Shown: one piece after another, positions 8,702 to 19,619 of the stretch
How the letters are laid out: every line of letters begins with the position of its first letter
How positions within the stretch are numbered: the stretch's first letter is position 1
From: Paenilisteria riparia FSL S10-1204
GTDB taxonomy: Bacteria > Bacillota > Bacilli > Lactobacillales > Listeriaceae
Reading direction: 5' to 3'
Assembly (NCBI RefSeq): GCF_000525995.1
Contig: NZ_AODL01000016.1
Span: 24,132 to 88,131 of the forward strand
Length of the DNA: 64,000 bases
The notes under the pieces: generated by a model
Database searches by the model: none
Seen by the model: the letters and a program-made list of their open reading frames with translations, nothing else
Told to the model about the DNA's origin: nothing
Position numbers and translations under genes: made by a program

Positions 8702-10469
8702 GTTCAATGTTGACGAGGAGCTGGAAGCAGAATTTGATATGACGCATTTAAAACGCATTATGGTGTTTGTCAAACCGTATCAAAAATCGATTTATATCAC
8801 GCTGTTCGTTATTTTGCTGGCCAATGTAGCAACAATGTTAGGCCCCTATTTGACAAAAGTAGTCATCGATACGGCGATTCCGCAAAAAGACATGACATTA
8901 CTCGCATGGCTTGGTGTTGCTTTCGTTGCTTCTGTTATTGTCACGGGTTTATGTATGTGGTACCGAATTGGTGCTATTACACGAATTGGACAAGATATTT
9001 TAAAAGATATGCGCTTCTCTATATTCGAACATTTGCAAAAACTTCCATTCGCCTATTTTGATAGCCGTCCGCATGGTAAAATTCTGATTCGAGTGGTCAA
9101 TTATATCAATACGTTAAGCGATTTGCTCTCGAATGGGCTGATTAACTTGATTTCGGATATTTTGAGTGTCGTTGTGACTTTGGCGTTTATGTTTGCCATT
9201 GATGTTAAAATGACACTTTACAGTTTAATCTTGATTCCTGTGTTATTCGTCATTGTTATGGTTATAAAAAATGCGCAACGTCGCGCGTATCAACAATTGA
9301 GCAATAAGCAGTCGAATTTGAACGCGTATATCCATGAAAGTATCGCAGGTATTAAGGTGACGCAATCGTTCTCAAGAGAAACGGAGAATCATGAAATTTT
9401 TACAGAAGTGAGTGATGCTTACCGCGAATCTTGGATGAAGGCTGTTAAAATTCAGTTTTTGCTATGGCCGGGTGTGCAGAATATCGCGGTTATTACGACC
9501 TGCTTCATTTATTTTGTAGGGATTAAAGGGCTTGGCGTTGATGTTTCTACGGGTACGCTTGTCGCTTTTGTTGGATATGTCGGTAACTTCTGGAATCCGG
9601 TTATTAATATTGGGAACTTCTATAATTCGCTAATTACGGCGACAGCTTATTTAGAACGAATTTTTGAAACGATGGATGTGGAGCCAGATATTATTGATGC
9701 ACCAAACGCGCGTCAAATGCCAACAATTAAGGGAAATGTGCGCTTTGATAATGTATATTTCCGTTATGAGGAAGGCAAAAATATTTTGAAAGGCATTTCT
9801 TTCGATGTGAAGGCTGGTGAAAGTATTGCGCTCGTTGGTCCGACCGGGGCTGGAAAAACCACAGTCATCAATTTGCTAAGTCGCTTTTATGATATCAATG
9901 AGGGTGAGATTTCGGTAGATGGCGAAAATATTGCGGAAGTGAAATTGCGATCTTTGCGTGAGCAGATGGGCGTGATGTTGCAGGATACATTCATTTTTTC
10001 TGGGACGATTTTAGAAAATATTCGTTACGGCAAATTAGATGCGACGGAAGAAGAAGTTATCGCAGCGGCAAAAGTTGTGCGGGCACATGATTTCATTTCT
10101 GCGTTAAAAGATGGCTATCATGCAGAAGTAAAGGAGCGTGGTAGCACGCTTTCTGCAGGACAGCGGCAGCTCATTTCATTTGCAAGAGCGCTTTTAGCAG
10201 ACCCGAAAATTCTGATTTTAGATGAGGCGACATCAAGCATTGATACGCAAACGGAAATGTTACTACAAGAAGGGCTGGAGAAGTTGCTGGAAGGACGAAC
10301 TTCATTTATTATCGCGCATCGACTTTCCACAATTAAGAATAGCTCGCGAATTTTTTATATCGATAATGGACGCATTCAAGAATCGGGTAGTCATGATGAG
10401 TTGATGGCGAAAAAAGGCTATTATTATCAGTTGTACCAATCTCAATTCGATATGCTTCAAGCGTTGTAA
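8688..10469 (+). CDS. ABC exporter half-transporter with catalytic site (heterodimer subunit 2)
   Basis: Fused exporter of 593 residues. The N-terminal cytoplasmic extension is acidic and is followed by six transmembrane helices (about 25-320) and a nucleotide-binding domain. Walker A is GPTGAGKTT (about 384), Walker B LILDEATSSID keeps the catalytic glutamate (about 511), and the signature is the non-canonical LSAGQ (about 487). This is exactly complementary to the upstream subunit, so the pair should form one consensus and one degenerate ATP site. I prefer ATG 8688 over ATG 8682 because GGAGGT at 8674-8679 is then 8 bases away. The start overlaps the preceding gene. Confidence 0.92.
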   Translation: MARNKFNVDEELEAEFDMTHLKRIMVFVKPYQKSIYITLFVILLANVATMLGPYLTKVVIDTAIPQKDMTLLAWLGVAFVASVIVTGLCMWYRIGAITRIGQDILKDMRFSIFEHLQKLPFAYFDSRPHGKILIRVVNYINTLSDLLSNGLINLISDILSVVVTLAFMFAIDVKMTLYSLILIPVLFVIVMVIKNAQRRAYQQLSNKQSNLNAYIHESIAGIKVTQSFSRETENHEIFTEVSDAYRESWMKAVKIQFLLWPGVQNIAVITTCFIYFVGIKGLGVDVSTGTLVAFVGYVGNFWNPVINIGNFYNSLITATAYLERIFETMDVEPDIIDAPNARQMPTIKGNVRFDNVYFRYEEGKNILKGISFDVKAGESIALVGPTGAGKTTVINLLSRFYDINEGEISVDGENIAEVKLRSLREQMGVMLQDTFIFSGTILENIRYGKLDATEEEVIAAAKVVRAHDFISALKDGYHAEVKERGSTLSAGQRQLISFARALLADPKILILDEATSSIDTQTEMLLQEGLEKLLEGRTSFIIAHRLSTIKNSSRIFYIDNGRIQESGSHDELMAKKGYYYQLYQSQFDMLQAL

Positions 10470-10480
10470 TCGCATATCTT

Positions 10481-10533
10481 AAGCGTATGTCTGGTTTTCT
10501 TCAAACAAAACCGAACATACGCTTTCTTTTTTG
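10481..10533 (+). terminator. Intrinsic terminator after the ABC exporter operon
   Basis: AAGCGTATGTCTGGTTTT pairs with AAAACCGAACATACGCTT with one mismatch around a short loop, and is followed by TCTTTTTT. It separates the exporter operon from dnaE. Confidence 0.92.
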
Positions 10534-10583
10534 GAGAACAACCGATATAATAGAAAAGAGAATACGTAAAGGAGAGAAGGATA

Positions 10584-13500
10584 ATGGGATTTGTTCATTT
10601 ACAAGTGGCGAGTGCATACGATTTGCTTTCAAGTACCGCAACCATCGACGGAATTATCGAGAAAGCGCAACAATTTCATTATCCTGCTGTTGCCATTACT
10701 GATCACAATGTGATGTACGGTGTTATTGAGTTTTACCAGAAATGCAGAGCGGCGGGCATTAAGCCGATTATTGGCATGACGATTTCGGTGGAAGGCGTAA
10801 CCCAGTCGCTAGAAACATTCGAACTGTTATTATTAGCAAAAACAACGCAAGGCTACCGCAATCTACTCAAAATTTCCAGTGCCATTGAAACGCGCGAAGA
10901 ACAAGTATTGCCGTTAAAATGGTTGGAGTCCTACCAAGAAGGCTTGCTTTTCTTCTCACCAGGTGAAACTGGCGAAATCGAACGCCTAGTTCGCCAAGGT
11001 ATGATAGAGGATGCTAGAATCGTTGTTTCCAAATGGCAAGAAATCGCTGGCGAATCTGGCTTTTATATGACGTTGCAAAAAGAAAATCCGGCGTATGAGA
11101 TGATTCGTGATTTCTGCGAGAACGAGCAATTGCCAGCAGTAGCTACGAAAAATGTGCAGTACTTGGAGCCAAAAGGGGTTCGGAGTACAGAGATTTTGCG
11201 TGCGATTCGAGATAATGAAACAGTTGCGTGGCATAACTTACCGATGGCTGGTGGGGCTTATTTTGCTGGGCCAGAGGAAATGGGACAGTTATTTGTGACG
11301 CCATTTGAGCAAGAGGCATTGTGTCGTGCTGGTGAAATCGCGGAGCTGTGCCATGTAGAAATCGCGATGGATCAACATTTATTACCGAAATTCCCGCTAG
11401 CTTCTGGTTTTGAAGCAGGACCGGTTTTGAAAGATTTATGTTATGAAGCACTTCTGAAACGGGTGGCAAATCCTGATGCGGTTTATTGGGAGCGGCTGAA
11501 TTATGAATTGAAGGTCATTCAAGATATGGGATTCTCTGATTATTTCTTGATTGTGTGGGATGTGATGAAATATTCGCGTGAGAACGGGATTTTGACGGGG
11601 CCTGGTCGTGGTTCGGCGGCTGGCTCGCTCGTGTCTTATGTGCTGCAGATTACAGATGTGGATCCGATTCAATACCAGCTTTTGTTTGAGCGGTTTTTGA
11701 ACCCAGAGCGGATTACGATGCCGGATATTGATTTGGATTTTCCTGATAATCGACGCGACGAAGTGATTTCTTATGTCGTTTCGAAGTATGGGACGCAACA
11801 CGTGGCGCAAATTGGGACGTTCGGGACGCTAGCTGCGAAGGCCGCGGTTCGTGATACAGCGCGGACTTTTGGTTTAAATGCCATGCAGCTCGCCGACTGG
11901 TCGAAATTGATTCCACGTGAATTGGGCATTACGTTGACGCGTGCCTACGATCAATCTTCTGCGTTGCAACGCCATATTATTAGTTCCGAACAGAACCAAC
12001 TCATTTGGGAGATTGCGACGGAAATTGAAGGTTTGCCGCGCCATATTTCGACGCATGCTGCTGGTGTGGTGATTAGTGATAGCCCACTTGTAGATCAAAT
12101 TGCCCTTCAAAAAGGAAGCGGAGATGCGCTTTTGACGCAATTTGCGATGGGAGAATTAGAACAAATCGGCCTGCTCAAAATGGATTTCTTGGGCTTGCGA
12201 AATTTGACATTGCTTGACCGAACTTTAAAAAATGTCAATTATACACGCAAAACATCGCTTACTTTACAAGACATTCCGCTAGACGACGCTAAGACATTGC
12301 AAATTTTTCAAAAAGGGGACACAACGGGGATTTTCCAATTCGAATCAGACGGCATTCGGCGTGTGTTGAAACATTTGCGCCCGACTTCGTTTGAAGATAT
12401 TGTTGCGACAAACGCCTTGTATCGCCCAGGTCCAATGGAACAAATCGACACGTTCATTGCACGCAAACACGGCAAACAAGACATTGTTTATCCGCATCCT
12501 GATTTAGAGCCAATTTTAGGTGTCACGTATGGCATTATCGTATACCAAGAACAAATTATTCAAGTCGCTTCACAAATGGCAGGCTTCTCACTTGGCGAAG
12601 CAGATTTATTGCGCCGAGCAGTGAGTAAGAAAAAGGCTGATGTTTTGGAACAAGAACGCATTCATTTCGTGTCTGGTGCAAGTACAAAAGGCTACACAGA
12701 AGCAAGCGCCAATCAAGTGTATGATCTTATTGTGCGTTTTGCCAATTACGGTTTTAACCGAAGCCATGCCGTAGCTTATTCCAAGATCGCCTTCCAATTA
12801 GCCTACTTAAAAGCCAATTATCCAGCCGCTTTCATGGCCTCACTTCTCAGCGCTGTTCTTGGCAATGACGACAAAATTAGTCAGTATATCACGGAAGCCA
12901 AGAATTACGGTATCAAAATGCATGGTCCATCAATCAATCAAAGCCACTACCATTTCCAAGTAGAAGGCGACGCGATACGCTTTAGTCTACGTATTATTCA
13001 CAAAATTCCAAGTAAGTTCGCGCTGGCCATCGTAAACGAACGCAAAAACGGACTATTCCGGGATTTTTTCGATTTCTGCGAACGCATGCCACAAAAACAA
13101 TTAACAAAACAAGTACTTGAGGCACTCATTTATGCTGGTTGCTTCGATGAATTTGGCAAAGACCGCGCAACCTACATCGCTTCTATGGATGCAGCGCTTC
13201 AATACGTTAGCTTACTTGGTGATGACGAAAAAGGCATCAATTTATTTACAACCGACGATGAACTTTTCCACAAAATGAAACCGAAGTACCGCGAATCAAG
13301 CCCGTTACCTCTTGATGAAAAATTGGAAAAAGAAAAAGAGTATGTGGGCCAATATGTATCCGCGCATCCTGTTACATTTTACCAGGAAAAGCTACGCGCA
13401 CTTGACATCACAGCTCTTTCACAAATAAAAGTTGGTAAAACCTATCAATTAGCCGCCTATGTGCACGCCATCAAAACCATCCGTACAAAAAAAGGCGAGT

Positions 13501-13907
13501 CGATGTGTTTCCTAACATTAAGTGACGACAGCCGTGAAATAAGCGCTGTGATGTTTCCTGAAACCTACCGCAAATACACAGATTTAGCACAAAAGGGGCT
13601 TATTTTACTTATTCAAGCCAAAGTCGATCAACGAAATGGTGAATTACAGCTTGTTATCCATAAAGCAGGAAACGTAAAAGATGTCGAACCGCCAAAGCGT
13701 GCTTTCCTACGCGTTAAAACAGCCAGTCAATTCGAAACATTAAAACCAATCTTACTTGCTAACAGAGGCGATATCAGCGTTATTCTGCACGACGAAGCAA
13801 CGAAAAAAACGACCCAACTACAACCGAAGTTTAGCATTAATGGTAGTCCTGAAACTGCCAAAGCGATTACCAAACTTCTTGGTGAAGGTAATTTTATCAT
13901 TCGTTAA
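10584..13907 (+). CDS. dnaE: DNA polymerase III alpha subunit DnaE
   Basis: A 1107-residue replicative polymerase of the DnaE type (no internal exonuclease domain, unlike PolC). The N-terminal PHP domain opens with FVHLQVASAYDLLSSTATID and VAITDHNVMYG. The C-family polymerase core has the catalytic aspartates in PDIDLDFPDNRRDEV (about residues 380-394) and the GPGRGSAAGSLV block. A helix-hairpin-helix and an OB-fold region (about 955-1030) follow. In Gram-positives DnaE extends RNA primers before handing over to PolC. It starts at ATG 10584 with GGAGAG at 10571-10576. Base composition changes visibly inside the gene, from G/T-rich before about 12150 to A/C-rich after. Confidence 0.97.
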   Translation: MGFVHLQVASAYDLLSSTATIDGIIEKAQQFHYPAVAITDHNVMYGVIEFYQKCRAAGIKPIIGMTISVEGVTQSLETFELLLLAKTTQGYRNLLKISSAIETREEQVLPLKWLESYQEGLLFFSPGETGEIERLVRQGMIEDARIVVSKWQEIAGESGFYMTLQKENPAYEMIRDFCENEQLPAVATKNVQYLEPKGVRSTEILRAIRDNETVAWHNLPMAGGAYFAGPEEMGQLFVTPFEQEALCRAGEIAELCHVEIAMDQHLLPKFPLASGFEAGPVLKDLCYEALLKRVANPDAVYWERLNYELKVIQDMGFSDYFLIVWDVMKYSRENGILTGPGRGSAAGSLVSYVLQITDVDPIQYQLLFERFLNPERITMPDIDLDFPDNRRDEVISYVVSKYGTQHVAQIGTFGTLAAKAAVRDTARTFGLNAMQLADWSKLIPRELGITLTRAYDQSSALQRHIISSEQNQLIWEIATEIEGLPRHISTHAAGVVISDSPLVDQIALQKGSGDALLTQFAMGELEQIGLLKMDFLGLRNLTLLDRTLKNVNYTRKTSLTLQDIPLDDAKTLQIFQKGDTTGIFQFESDGIRRVLKHLRPTSFEDIVATNALYRPGPMEQIDTFIARKHGKQDIVYPHPDLEPILGVTYGIIVYQEQIIQVASQMAGFSLGEADLLRRAVSKKKADVLEQERIHFVSGASTKGYTEASANQVYDLIVRFANYGFNRSHAVAYSKIAFQLAYLKANYPAAFMASLLSAVLGNDDKISQYITEAKNYGIKMHGPSINQSHYHFQVEGDAIRFSLRIIHKIPSKFALAIVNERKNGLFRDFFDFCERMPQKQLTKQVLEALIYAGCFDEFGKDRATYIASMDAALQYVSLLGDDEKGINLFTTDDELFHKMKPKYRESSPLPLDEKLEKEKEYVGQYVSAHPVTFYQEKLRALDITALSQIKVGKTYQLAAYVHAIKTIRTKKGESMCFLTLSDDSREISAVMFPETYRKYTDLAQKGLILLIQAKVDQRNGELQLVIHKAGNVKDVEPPKRAFLRVKTASQFETLKPILLANRGDISVILHDEATKKTTQLQPKFSINGSPETAKAITKLLGEGNFIIR

Positions 13908-14010
13908 TCTTTTAAAAGTGTTACCAAATATGATATAGTAGTGGGATGAAGTGGCTATTTTTGCTATAGACATAGAATAAATAAGACAAATGCGTTAAAA
14001 AATGCTACTA

Positions 14011-14040
14011 TTGTTAAGCAAGAATATAAACTATCATAAT
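14011..14040 (+). promoter_or_regulatory. Candidate sigma-A promoter for accDA
   Basis: TTGTTA at 14011-14016 and CATAAT at 14035-14040 are separated by 18 bases, about 80 bases before the accD start. The gap 13908-14121 between dnaE and accD otherwise shows no gene, no clear terminator and no recognisable FapR-type site. Confidence 0.4.
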
Positions 14041-14121
14041 ATAAGCGCACAAGTACGGCTATTATTTATTATTTTTTCGCGCTGATAGGAAAAGAGATTG
14101 TGTTTTAAGGGGGTTCATCCT

Positions 14122-14998
14122 TTGTTAGGAGATCTATTTACAAAACCGAAAAAGAGGAAATATGCAACAATTCCTTCAGATGGCGCAAAGCCTGATGTTC
14201 CGGAAGGTATTATGACAAAATGTCCTTCATGTAAAAAAAATTATGTACTCTAAGGAGTTACAGAAAAACCTGAAGGTATGTAGTTACTGTGGCTATCACC
14301 ATTCACTTAGCGCGCAAGAACGTGTCGCTTATTTAGTTGACGAAGAATCATTCCACGAAATAGATGGGAATTTAACAACCGCAAATCCACTTCAATTCGA
14401 AGATTATATGGATCGCATTGCTAGAGATAAGAAGAAGACAGATTTAAACGAGGCGGTTCTGACCGGAACGGCTACTATTGCTGAGTTACCGTTTGTCGTG
14501 GCAGTCATGGATTCACGTTTTCGAATGGCGAGTATGGGTTCTGTTGTTGGAGAGAAGATTTTACGTGCCGTTGAAAAAGCGGACGAACTAGGCATTCCAT
14601 TTCTTATTTTCACTGCATCCGGTGGTGCAAGAATGCAAGAAGGTATGGTTTCCTTAATGCAAATGGCAAAAACATCTGCGGCATTTAAACGTTTTAGTAA
14701 TCACGGAGGTTTAGCGATTTCGATCATGACCCACCCTACAACAGGTGGCGTTTCTGCCAGCTTTGCGTCGTTGGGTGATTATAATTTTGCAGAACCAGGC
14801 GCGTTAATTGGCTTTGCAGGGCGTCGCGTTATTGAACAAACGGTTCGTGAAGATTTGCCAGATGATTTTCAAACCGCAGAATTTCTGCTCAAACATGGTC
14901 AGCTAGACGATGTTATTTCGCGCCTTGATATGCGTGAAACATTGCGTTTTCTTCTGGATATCCACACCAAAAAGGAGGTCGCGTCTGATGGCGAATGA
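14122..14998 (+). CDS. accD: Acetyl-CoA carboxylase carboxyltransferase subunit beta (one-base frameshift in this sequence)
   Basis: AccD pairs with AccA to transfer the carboxyl group from biotin to acetyl-CoA, making malonyl-CoA for fatty acid synthesis. The N-terminus reads [21 protein letters not shown], followed by the four-cysteine zinc ribbon (CPSC and CSYCGYH) and the crotonase-like core with the [12 protein letters not shown] block. The frame breaks at an A8 run, 14233-14240; removing one A restores [20 protein letters not shown] and a 291-residue protein of family length. The gene is essential, so a sequencing insertion is likely. The start is TTG 14122 with AAGGGGG at 14108-14113. 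It overlaps accA by 11 bases. Confidence 0.92.
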
Positions 14999-15944
14999 GC
15001 TCGAATTTGAAAAACCAATTTTAGAATTACAAACAAAAATTGCCGATCTTAAAGAGTACAACGAGAAGTCTGACGTAGACTTAACAAAAGAAATTGTGAA
15101 ATTAGAGATTCGCTTAGGTAAATTAGAGGATGCGATTTATGGAAATATGTCGGCGTGGGACAAATTTCAAGTTGCACGTCACCCAGAACGTCCAACAACA
15201 CTCGATTATATTCCGCTAATTTTCGACCAGTTTATGGAATTGCATGGCGATCGTTATTTTGGTGATGATGCAGCAATTGTTGCAGGAGTGGCTACTTTTC
15301 ATGGAAGACCAGTAACGGTTATCGGTCATCAACGCGGAAAAGATACAAAAGATAATTTACATCGTAATTTTGGTATGCCCCATCCAGAAGGCTTCCGTAA
15401 AGCGCTACGCCTGATGAAACAAGCGAATAAATTTGGACGCCCAATTATTTGCTTTATTGATACAAAAGGCGCGTATCCAGGTCGTGCCGCAGAAGAACGT
15501 GGACAGAGCGAAGCGATTGCGCGTAATTTATATGAAATGAGCGATATGACTGTGCCAATTATTTCTGTCGTCATCGGTGAAGGCGGGAGTGGTGGTGCAC
15601 TAGCTCTTGGAGTCGGAAACCAGATTTACATGCTGGAGAACGCGGTTTATTCCGTTATTTCACCAGAAGGTGCAGCAGCAATTCTATGGAAAGACGCAGG
15701 CCTTGCCAAACAAGCCGCTGAATCCATGAAAATTACTGCTGCTGACCTATTTGATTTAGGTATTACAGATGGTATTATTCCAGAAATCCGTGGCGGTGCC
15801 CATCGTAATGTCGAAGAACAAGCGGCACTAATTTCAACTGTTATTCGTAAAGGTTTAAACGCAATGTCTGCACTAAGTAGCGAGCAATTAGCCAATCAGA
15901 GATATGAGAAGTTCAAAAAAATTGGTGTTTATGAAGAATTGTGA
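14988..15944 (+). CDS. accA: Acetyl-CoA carboxylase carboxyltransferase subunit alpha
   Basis: AccA of 318 residues, the partner of AccD in the carboxyltransferase half-reaction of acetyl-CoA carboxylase. An N-terminal coiled-coil region ([19 protein letters not shown]) is followed by the crotonase-type core with [40 protein letters not shown] and [18 protein letters not shown] 14988 sits 8 bases after AAAGGAGG and overlaps the end of accD, so the two are probably made in equal amounts by translational coupling. A terminator follows the stop immediately. Biotin carboxylase and carrier genes are not in this window. Confidence 0.97.
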   Translation: MANELEFEKPILELQTKIADLKEYNEKSDVDLTKEIVKLEIRLGKLEDAIYGNMSAWDKFQVARHPERPTTLDYIPLIFDQFMELHGDRYFGDDAAIVAGVATFHGRPVTVIGHQRGKDTKDNLHRNFGMPHPEGFRKALRLMKQANKFGRPIICFIDTKGAYPGRAAEERGQSEAIARNLYEMSDMTVPIISVVIGEGGSGGALALGVGNQIYMLENAVYSVISPEGAAAILWKDAGLAKQAAESMKITAADLFDLGITDGIIPEIRGGAHRNVEEQAALISTVIRKGLNAMSALSSEQLANQRYEKFKKIGVYEEL

Positions 15945-16230
15945 ATAAAAACCAGCCGTTTAGGCTGGTTTTTATTTGCATTGTATATAATTTCAATACA
16001 CTTTTTAGAGTATAAATGTGATATTTTTGAACATAGGATAAAGCAATTGATACATAAAAAATACCAAAAACAATGCATAAAGTTGCTGAAATATATCTTG
16101 CTAAAATATTGCTATCCGAAGAAGCAAAAATAAAAAAGAGAGCGAAGCCTATACTAAACAAGATAAGAAATAAGGATAGATACCTCTTCCTACTATGTTT
16201 GGTATACATCCTCATAGGGTAATAAATCAA
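15913..16230 (-). CDS. Possible small membrane protein, unrecognised
   Basis: A 105-codon reverse-strand reading frame in the 458-base gap between accA and pfkA. The translation has a basic start (KHSRKRY), two strong hydrophobic segments ([19 protein letters not shown] and the stretch [18 protein letters not shown]), then a basic tail, which looks like a real two-helix membrane protein. Against it: no clear Shine-Dalgarno site is seen, and the last 18 codons run through the accA terminator and into accA. Given the many one-base errors in this sequence, the true end may be earlier in another frame. No function can be assigned. Confidence 0.4.
   Translation of the reverse strand: MIYYPMRMYTKHSRKRYLSLFLILFSIGFALFFIFASSDSNILARYISATLCIVFGIFYVSIALSYVQKYHIYTLKSVLKLYTMQIKTSLNGWFLFTILHKHQFF
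15946..15974 (+). terminator. Intrinsic terminator after accDA
   Basis: AAAAACCAGCC pairs perfectly with GGCTGGTTTTT around the loop GTTTA, starting only a few bases after the accA stop. Confidence 0.92.
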
Positions 16231-16253
16231 TACGGTGTCCGGCTAAGTGAGAA

Positions 16254-16280
16254 TTGGTCTACACCATTCAAGTGTATAAT
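16254..16280 (+). promoter_or_regulatory. Weak candidate promoter for pfkA
   Basis: A consensus TATAAT lies at 16275-16280, with TTGGTC at 16254-16259; the 15-base spacer is short. A second weaker possibility (TAGAAT at 16349-16354) lies closer to the gene. Confidence 0.3.
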
Positions 16281-16390
16281 TAATGAAAAGTTTCACAAAA
16301 CATGAAGAAAGGACTAGATTCGTGCTTTCATTTTTGGGAAAAGTGATGTAGAATGTAACCATGTGATGAAAAATAATATTCATTGTTTGA

Positions 16391-17362
<972 letters not shown>

Positions 17363-17374
17363 TACGACTATGAC

Positions 17375-17408
17375 AGAGGTTTCTAATGCAATCATGTTAG
17401 AAGCCTCT
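17375..17408 (+). terminator. Hairpin after pfkA, possible terminator
   Basis: AGAGGTTTCTAA pairs with TTAGAAGCCTCT (12 bases, one G-T pair) around a 10-base loop. Only a short TTAAT follows, so termination may be weak. Confidence 0.5.
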
Positions 17409-17511
17409 TAATACGGATTAAAATGAAAATCAAGTGAACCAATGCTACATACACAATTGCCCAAAAAGACATCAAAACTTTAGTCAACATGCATATGAAT
17501 TCACAAGACCC

Positions 17512-17540
17512 TTGTTTACTAGTGTAGTTACTGGTAAAAT
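17512..17540 (+). promoter_or_regulatory. Promoter of pyk
   Basis: TTGTTT (17512-17517), a 17-base spacer and TAAAAT (17535-17540) with a preceding TG forming an extended -10. It lies about 60 bases before the pyk start. Confidence 0.6.
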
Positions 17541-17601
17541 GGAGCCGATGAGTTTATAATAAATAACGAATGAATAGGTATTCTTAGGAGGAGTATAAAA
17601 A

Positions 17602-19360
17602 ATGAAAAAAAACAAAAATTATTTGTACAATCGGACCAGCAAGTGAAACGGTGGAGACATTAGTACAATTAATCGAATCAGGTATGAACGTTTGCCGTCT
17701 TAACTTTTCACATGGCGATTACGAAGAACATGGCGCGCGTATCAAAAATATTCGTGAAGCAGTTAAAATTACAGGAAAACAAGTAGCGATTCTACTGGAT
17801 ACAAAAGGTCCTGAAATTCGTACAAATGATATGGAAAACGGGAAATTAGAATTTGCTAAAGGTGACATTGTTCGCGTAGCAATGCAAGAAGTTTTAGGAA
17901 CGAAAGAGAAGTTCTCAGTAACATATACAGAACTATTTGACGATGTTGAAATCGGGTCTGTTATTCTTTTAGATGACGGTCTGATCGGTCTTGAAGTAAC
18001 AGAAAAAGACGCTGCAAATCGTGAACTAGTAACGCTTGTTCAAAACCCAGGCGTACTTAAAAACAAAAAAGGTGTTAATGTACCTAATGTATCTATCAAT
18101 TTACCAGGTATCACAGAAAAAGATGCCAATGATATCCGTTTTGGTTTAGAGCAAGGCATTGACTTCATCGCGGCATCTTTCGTTCGTCGTGCAACAGATG
18201 TCCTTGAAATCACTAAAATCTTAGAAGAAAACAATGCAACCCACGTTCAAATCATTCCTAAAATCGAAAACCAAGAAGGTGTGGATAACATCGATGAAAT
18301 TTTACAAGTTTCTCATGGATTAATGGTTGCTCGTGGAGATCTTGGTGTTGAAATTCCAGCAGAAGAAGTACCTATCGTTCAAAAAGAGTTGATTAAGAAA
18401 TGTAACAAGCTTGCGAAACCTGTTGTAACAGCTACGCAAATGCTTGATTCTATGCAACGCAACCCACGTCCAACACGTGCCGAAGCAAGTGATGTAGCCA
18501 ATGCCATTTTTGATGGTACAGATGCTATCATGCTTTCTGGTGAAACAGCGGCTGGGGATTATCCTGTAGAGTCTGTGCAAATGATGTCTAAAATCGCACT
18601 TCGTACAGAAGAAGCATTGGTAGCACAAGATAAATTTGCACTTAAAGCACATTCTAATTCTGATATGACAGAAGCAATCGGTCAAGCAGTAGGCCACACA
18701 GCGCGTAATCTTAATGTACACACAATTGTTGCAACAACGCAAAGTGGTCATACAGCACGCATGATTTCGAAATACCGTCCAAAATCACACATTTTAGCAG
18801 TGACATTTGACGAACAAGTATGTCGCGGACTATCTCTTGCATGGGGCGTATACCCACGTCTAGCAGAGCCAATCTCAAACACAGATGAAATGTTCGACCT
18901 TGCAGTTAAAGAATCACTAGCATCAGGCTTAGCGAAACAAGGCGACCTAATCATCATCACAGCCGGTGTACCAGTTACGGAATCCGGTACAACAAACTTA
19001 ATGAAAATCCAATTAATCGGTGACAAAGCAGTATCAGGTCACGGTATTGGTTCAAGCTCTGTTATCGGAAAAGCAGTCGTTGCAAAATCCAATAAAGAAG
19101 CGCTAGAAAAAGCAGAGGAAGGTAGTATCCTAGTCGTTAAAACAACAGACAAAGAAATGTTGCCAGCTTTCGAAAAAAGCGCTGCAGTAGTCGTTGAAGA
19201 AGGTGGACTAACAAGCCATGCTGCAGTAGTGGGTATCACGCTTGGTATTCCAGTAATCGTGGGCGCAACAAACGCCACAGACTTAGTAAAAGACGGCGAA
19301 ACAATCACAGTAGATGCTCGCCAAGGCAATGTCTACAATGGTAAAACAGCAACACATTAA
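17602..19360 (+). CDS. pyk: Pyruvate kinase (one-base frameshift near the start in this sequence)
   Basis: Converts phosphoenolpyruvate and ADP to pyruvate and ATP, the last step of glycolysis. After correction it is 585 residues: catalytic barrel with [23 protein letters not shown] and the TATQMLDSM block, a regulatory C domain, and the extra C-terminal PEP-utiliser-like domain ([21 protein letters not shown] region) typical of Bacillales. The start ATG 17602 follows AGGAGGAG. The frame breaks at an A8 run (17605-17612); removing one A gives [16 protein letters not shown], the universal pyruvate kinase N-terminus. A sequencing insertion is the simplest explanation. Confidence 0.94.
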
Positions 19361-19536
19361 TTGAAAAGCGAAACACGCCCGTCGGAGAGTCCTCTTTGAT
19401 GGGTGTGAATTTTACAAGGGCTAGCGTGTGTAGCTAGATTGTGAAACAACATAAACAGAGCCAAAATTCCTGCAATAAAACTAATATTTAGGATCAAACT
19501 CAGCAAACAAAGCTTCGTAAGACTCTAAGCAAAACA

Positions 19537-19590
19537 CCAGATCACTATTCCCACCAAACTAATCGGAGGGAAAGCATGATCTGGTTTTTT
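19537..19590 (+). terminator. Intrinsic terminator after pyk, with an embedded mini-reading frame
   Basis: CCAGATCA (19537-19544) pairs with TGATCTGG (19577-19584), followed by TTTTTT. The inner loop contains GGAGGG and then an ATG at 19576 opening a seven-codon frame (MIWFFIT) that ends just before fxsA. Upstream, 19361-19536 also holds a small hairpin (CTAGC/GCTAG near 19422-19437) but no gene. Confidence 0.8.
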
Positions 19591-19619
19591 ATCACATAAG
19601 AAAGGTGGCGACACTCCAA

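Noticed and set aside
13908..14121. FapR operator before accDA
   Set aside because: No sequence close to the known FapR palindrome was found in this gap.
17363..17601. Small gene between pfkA and pyk
   Set aside because: Only a hairpin and the pyk promoter can be supported; no frame with a start and ribosome-binding site of useful length.
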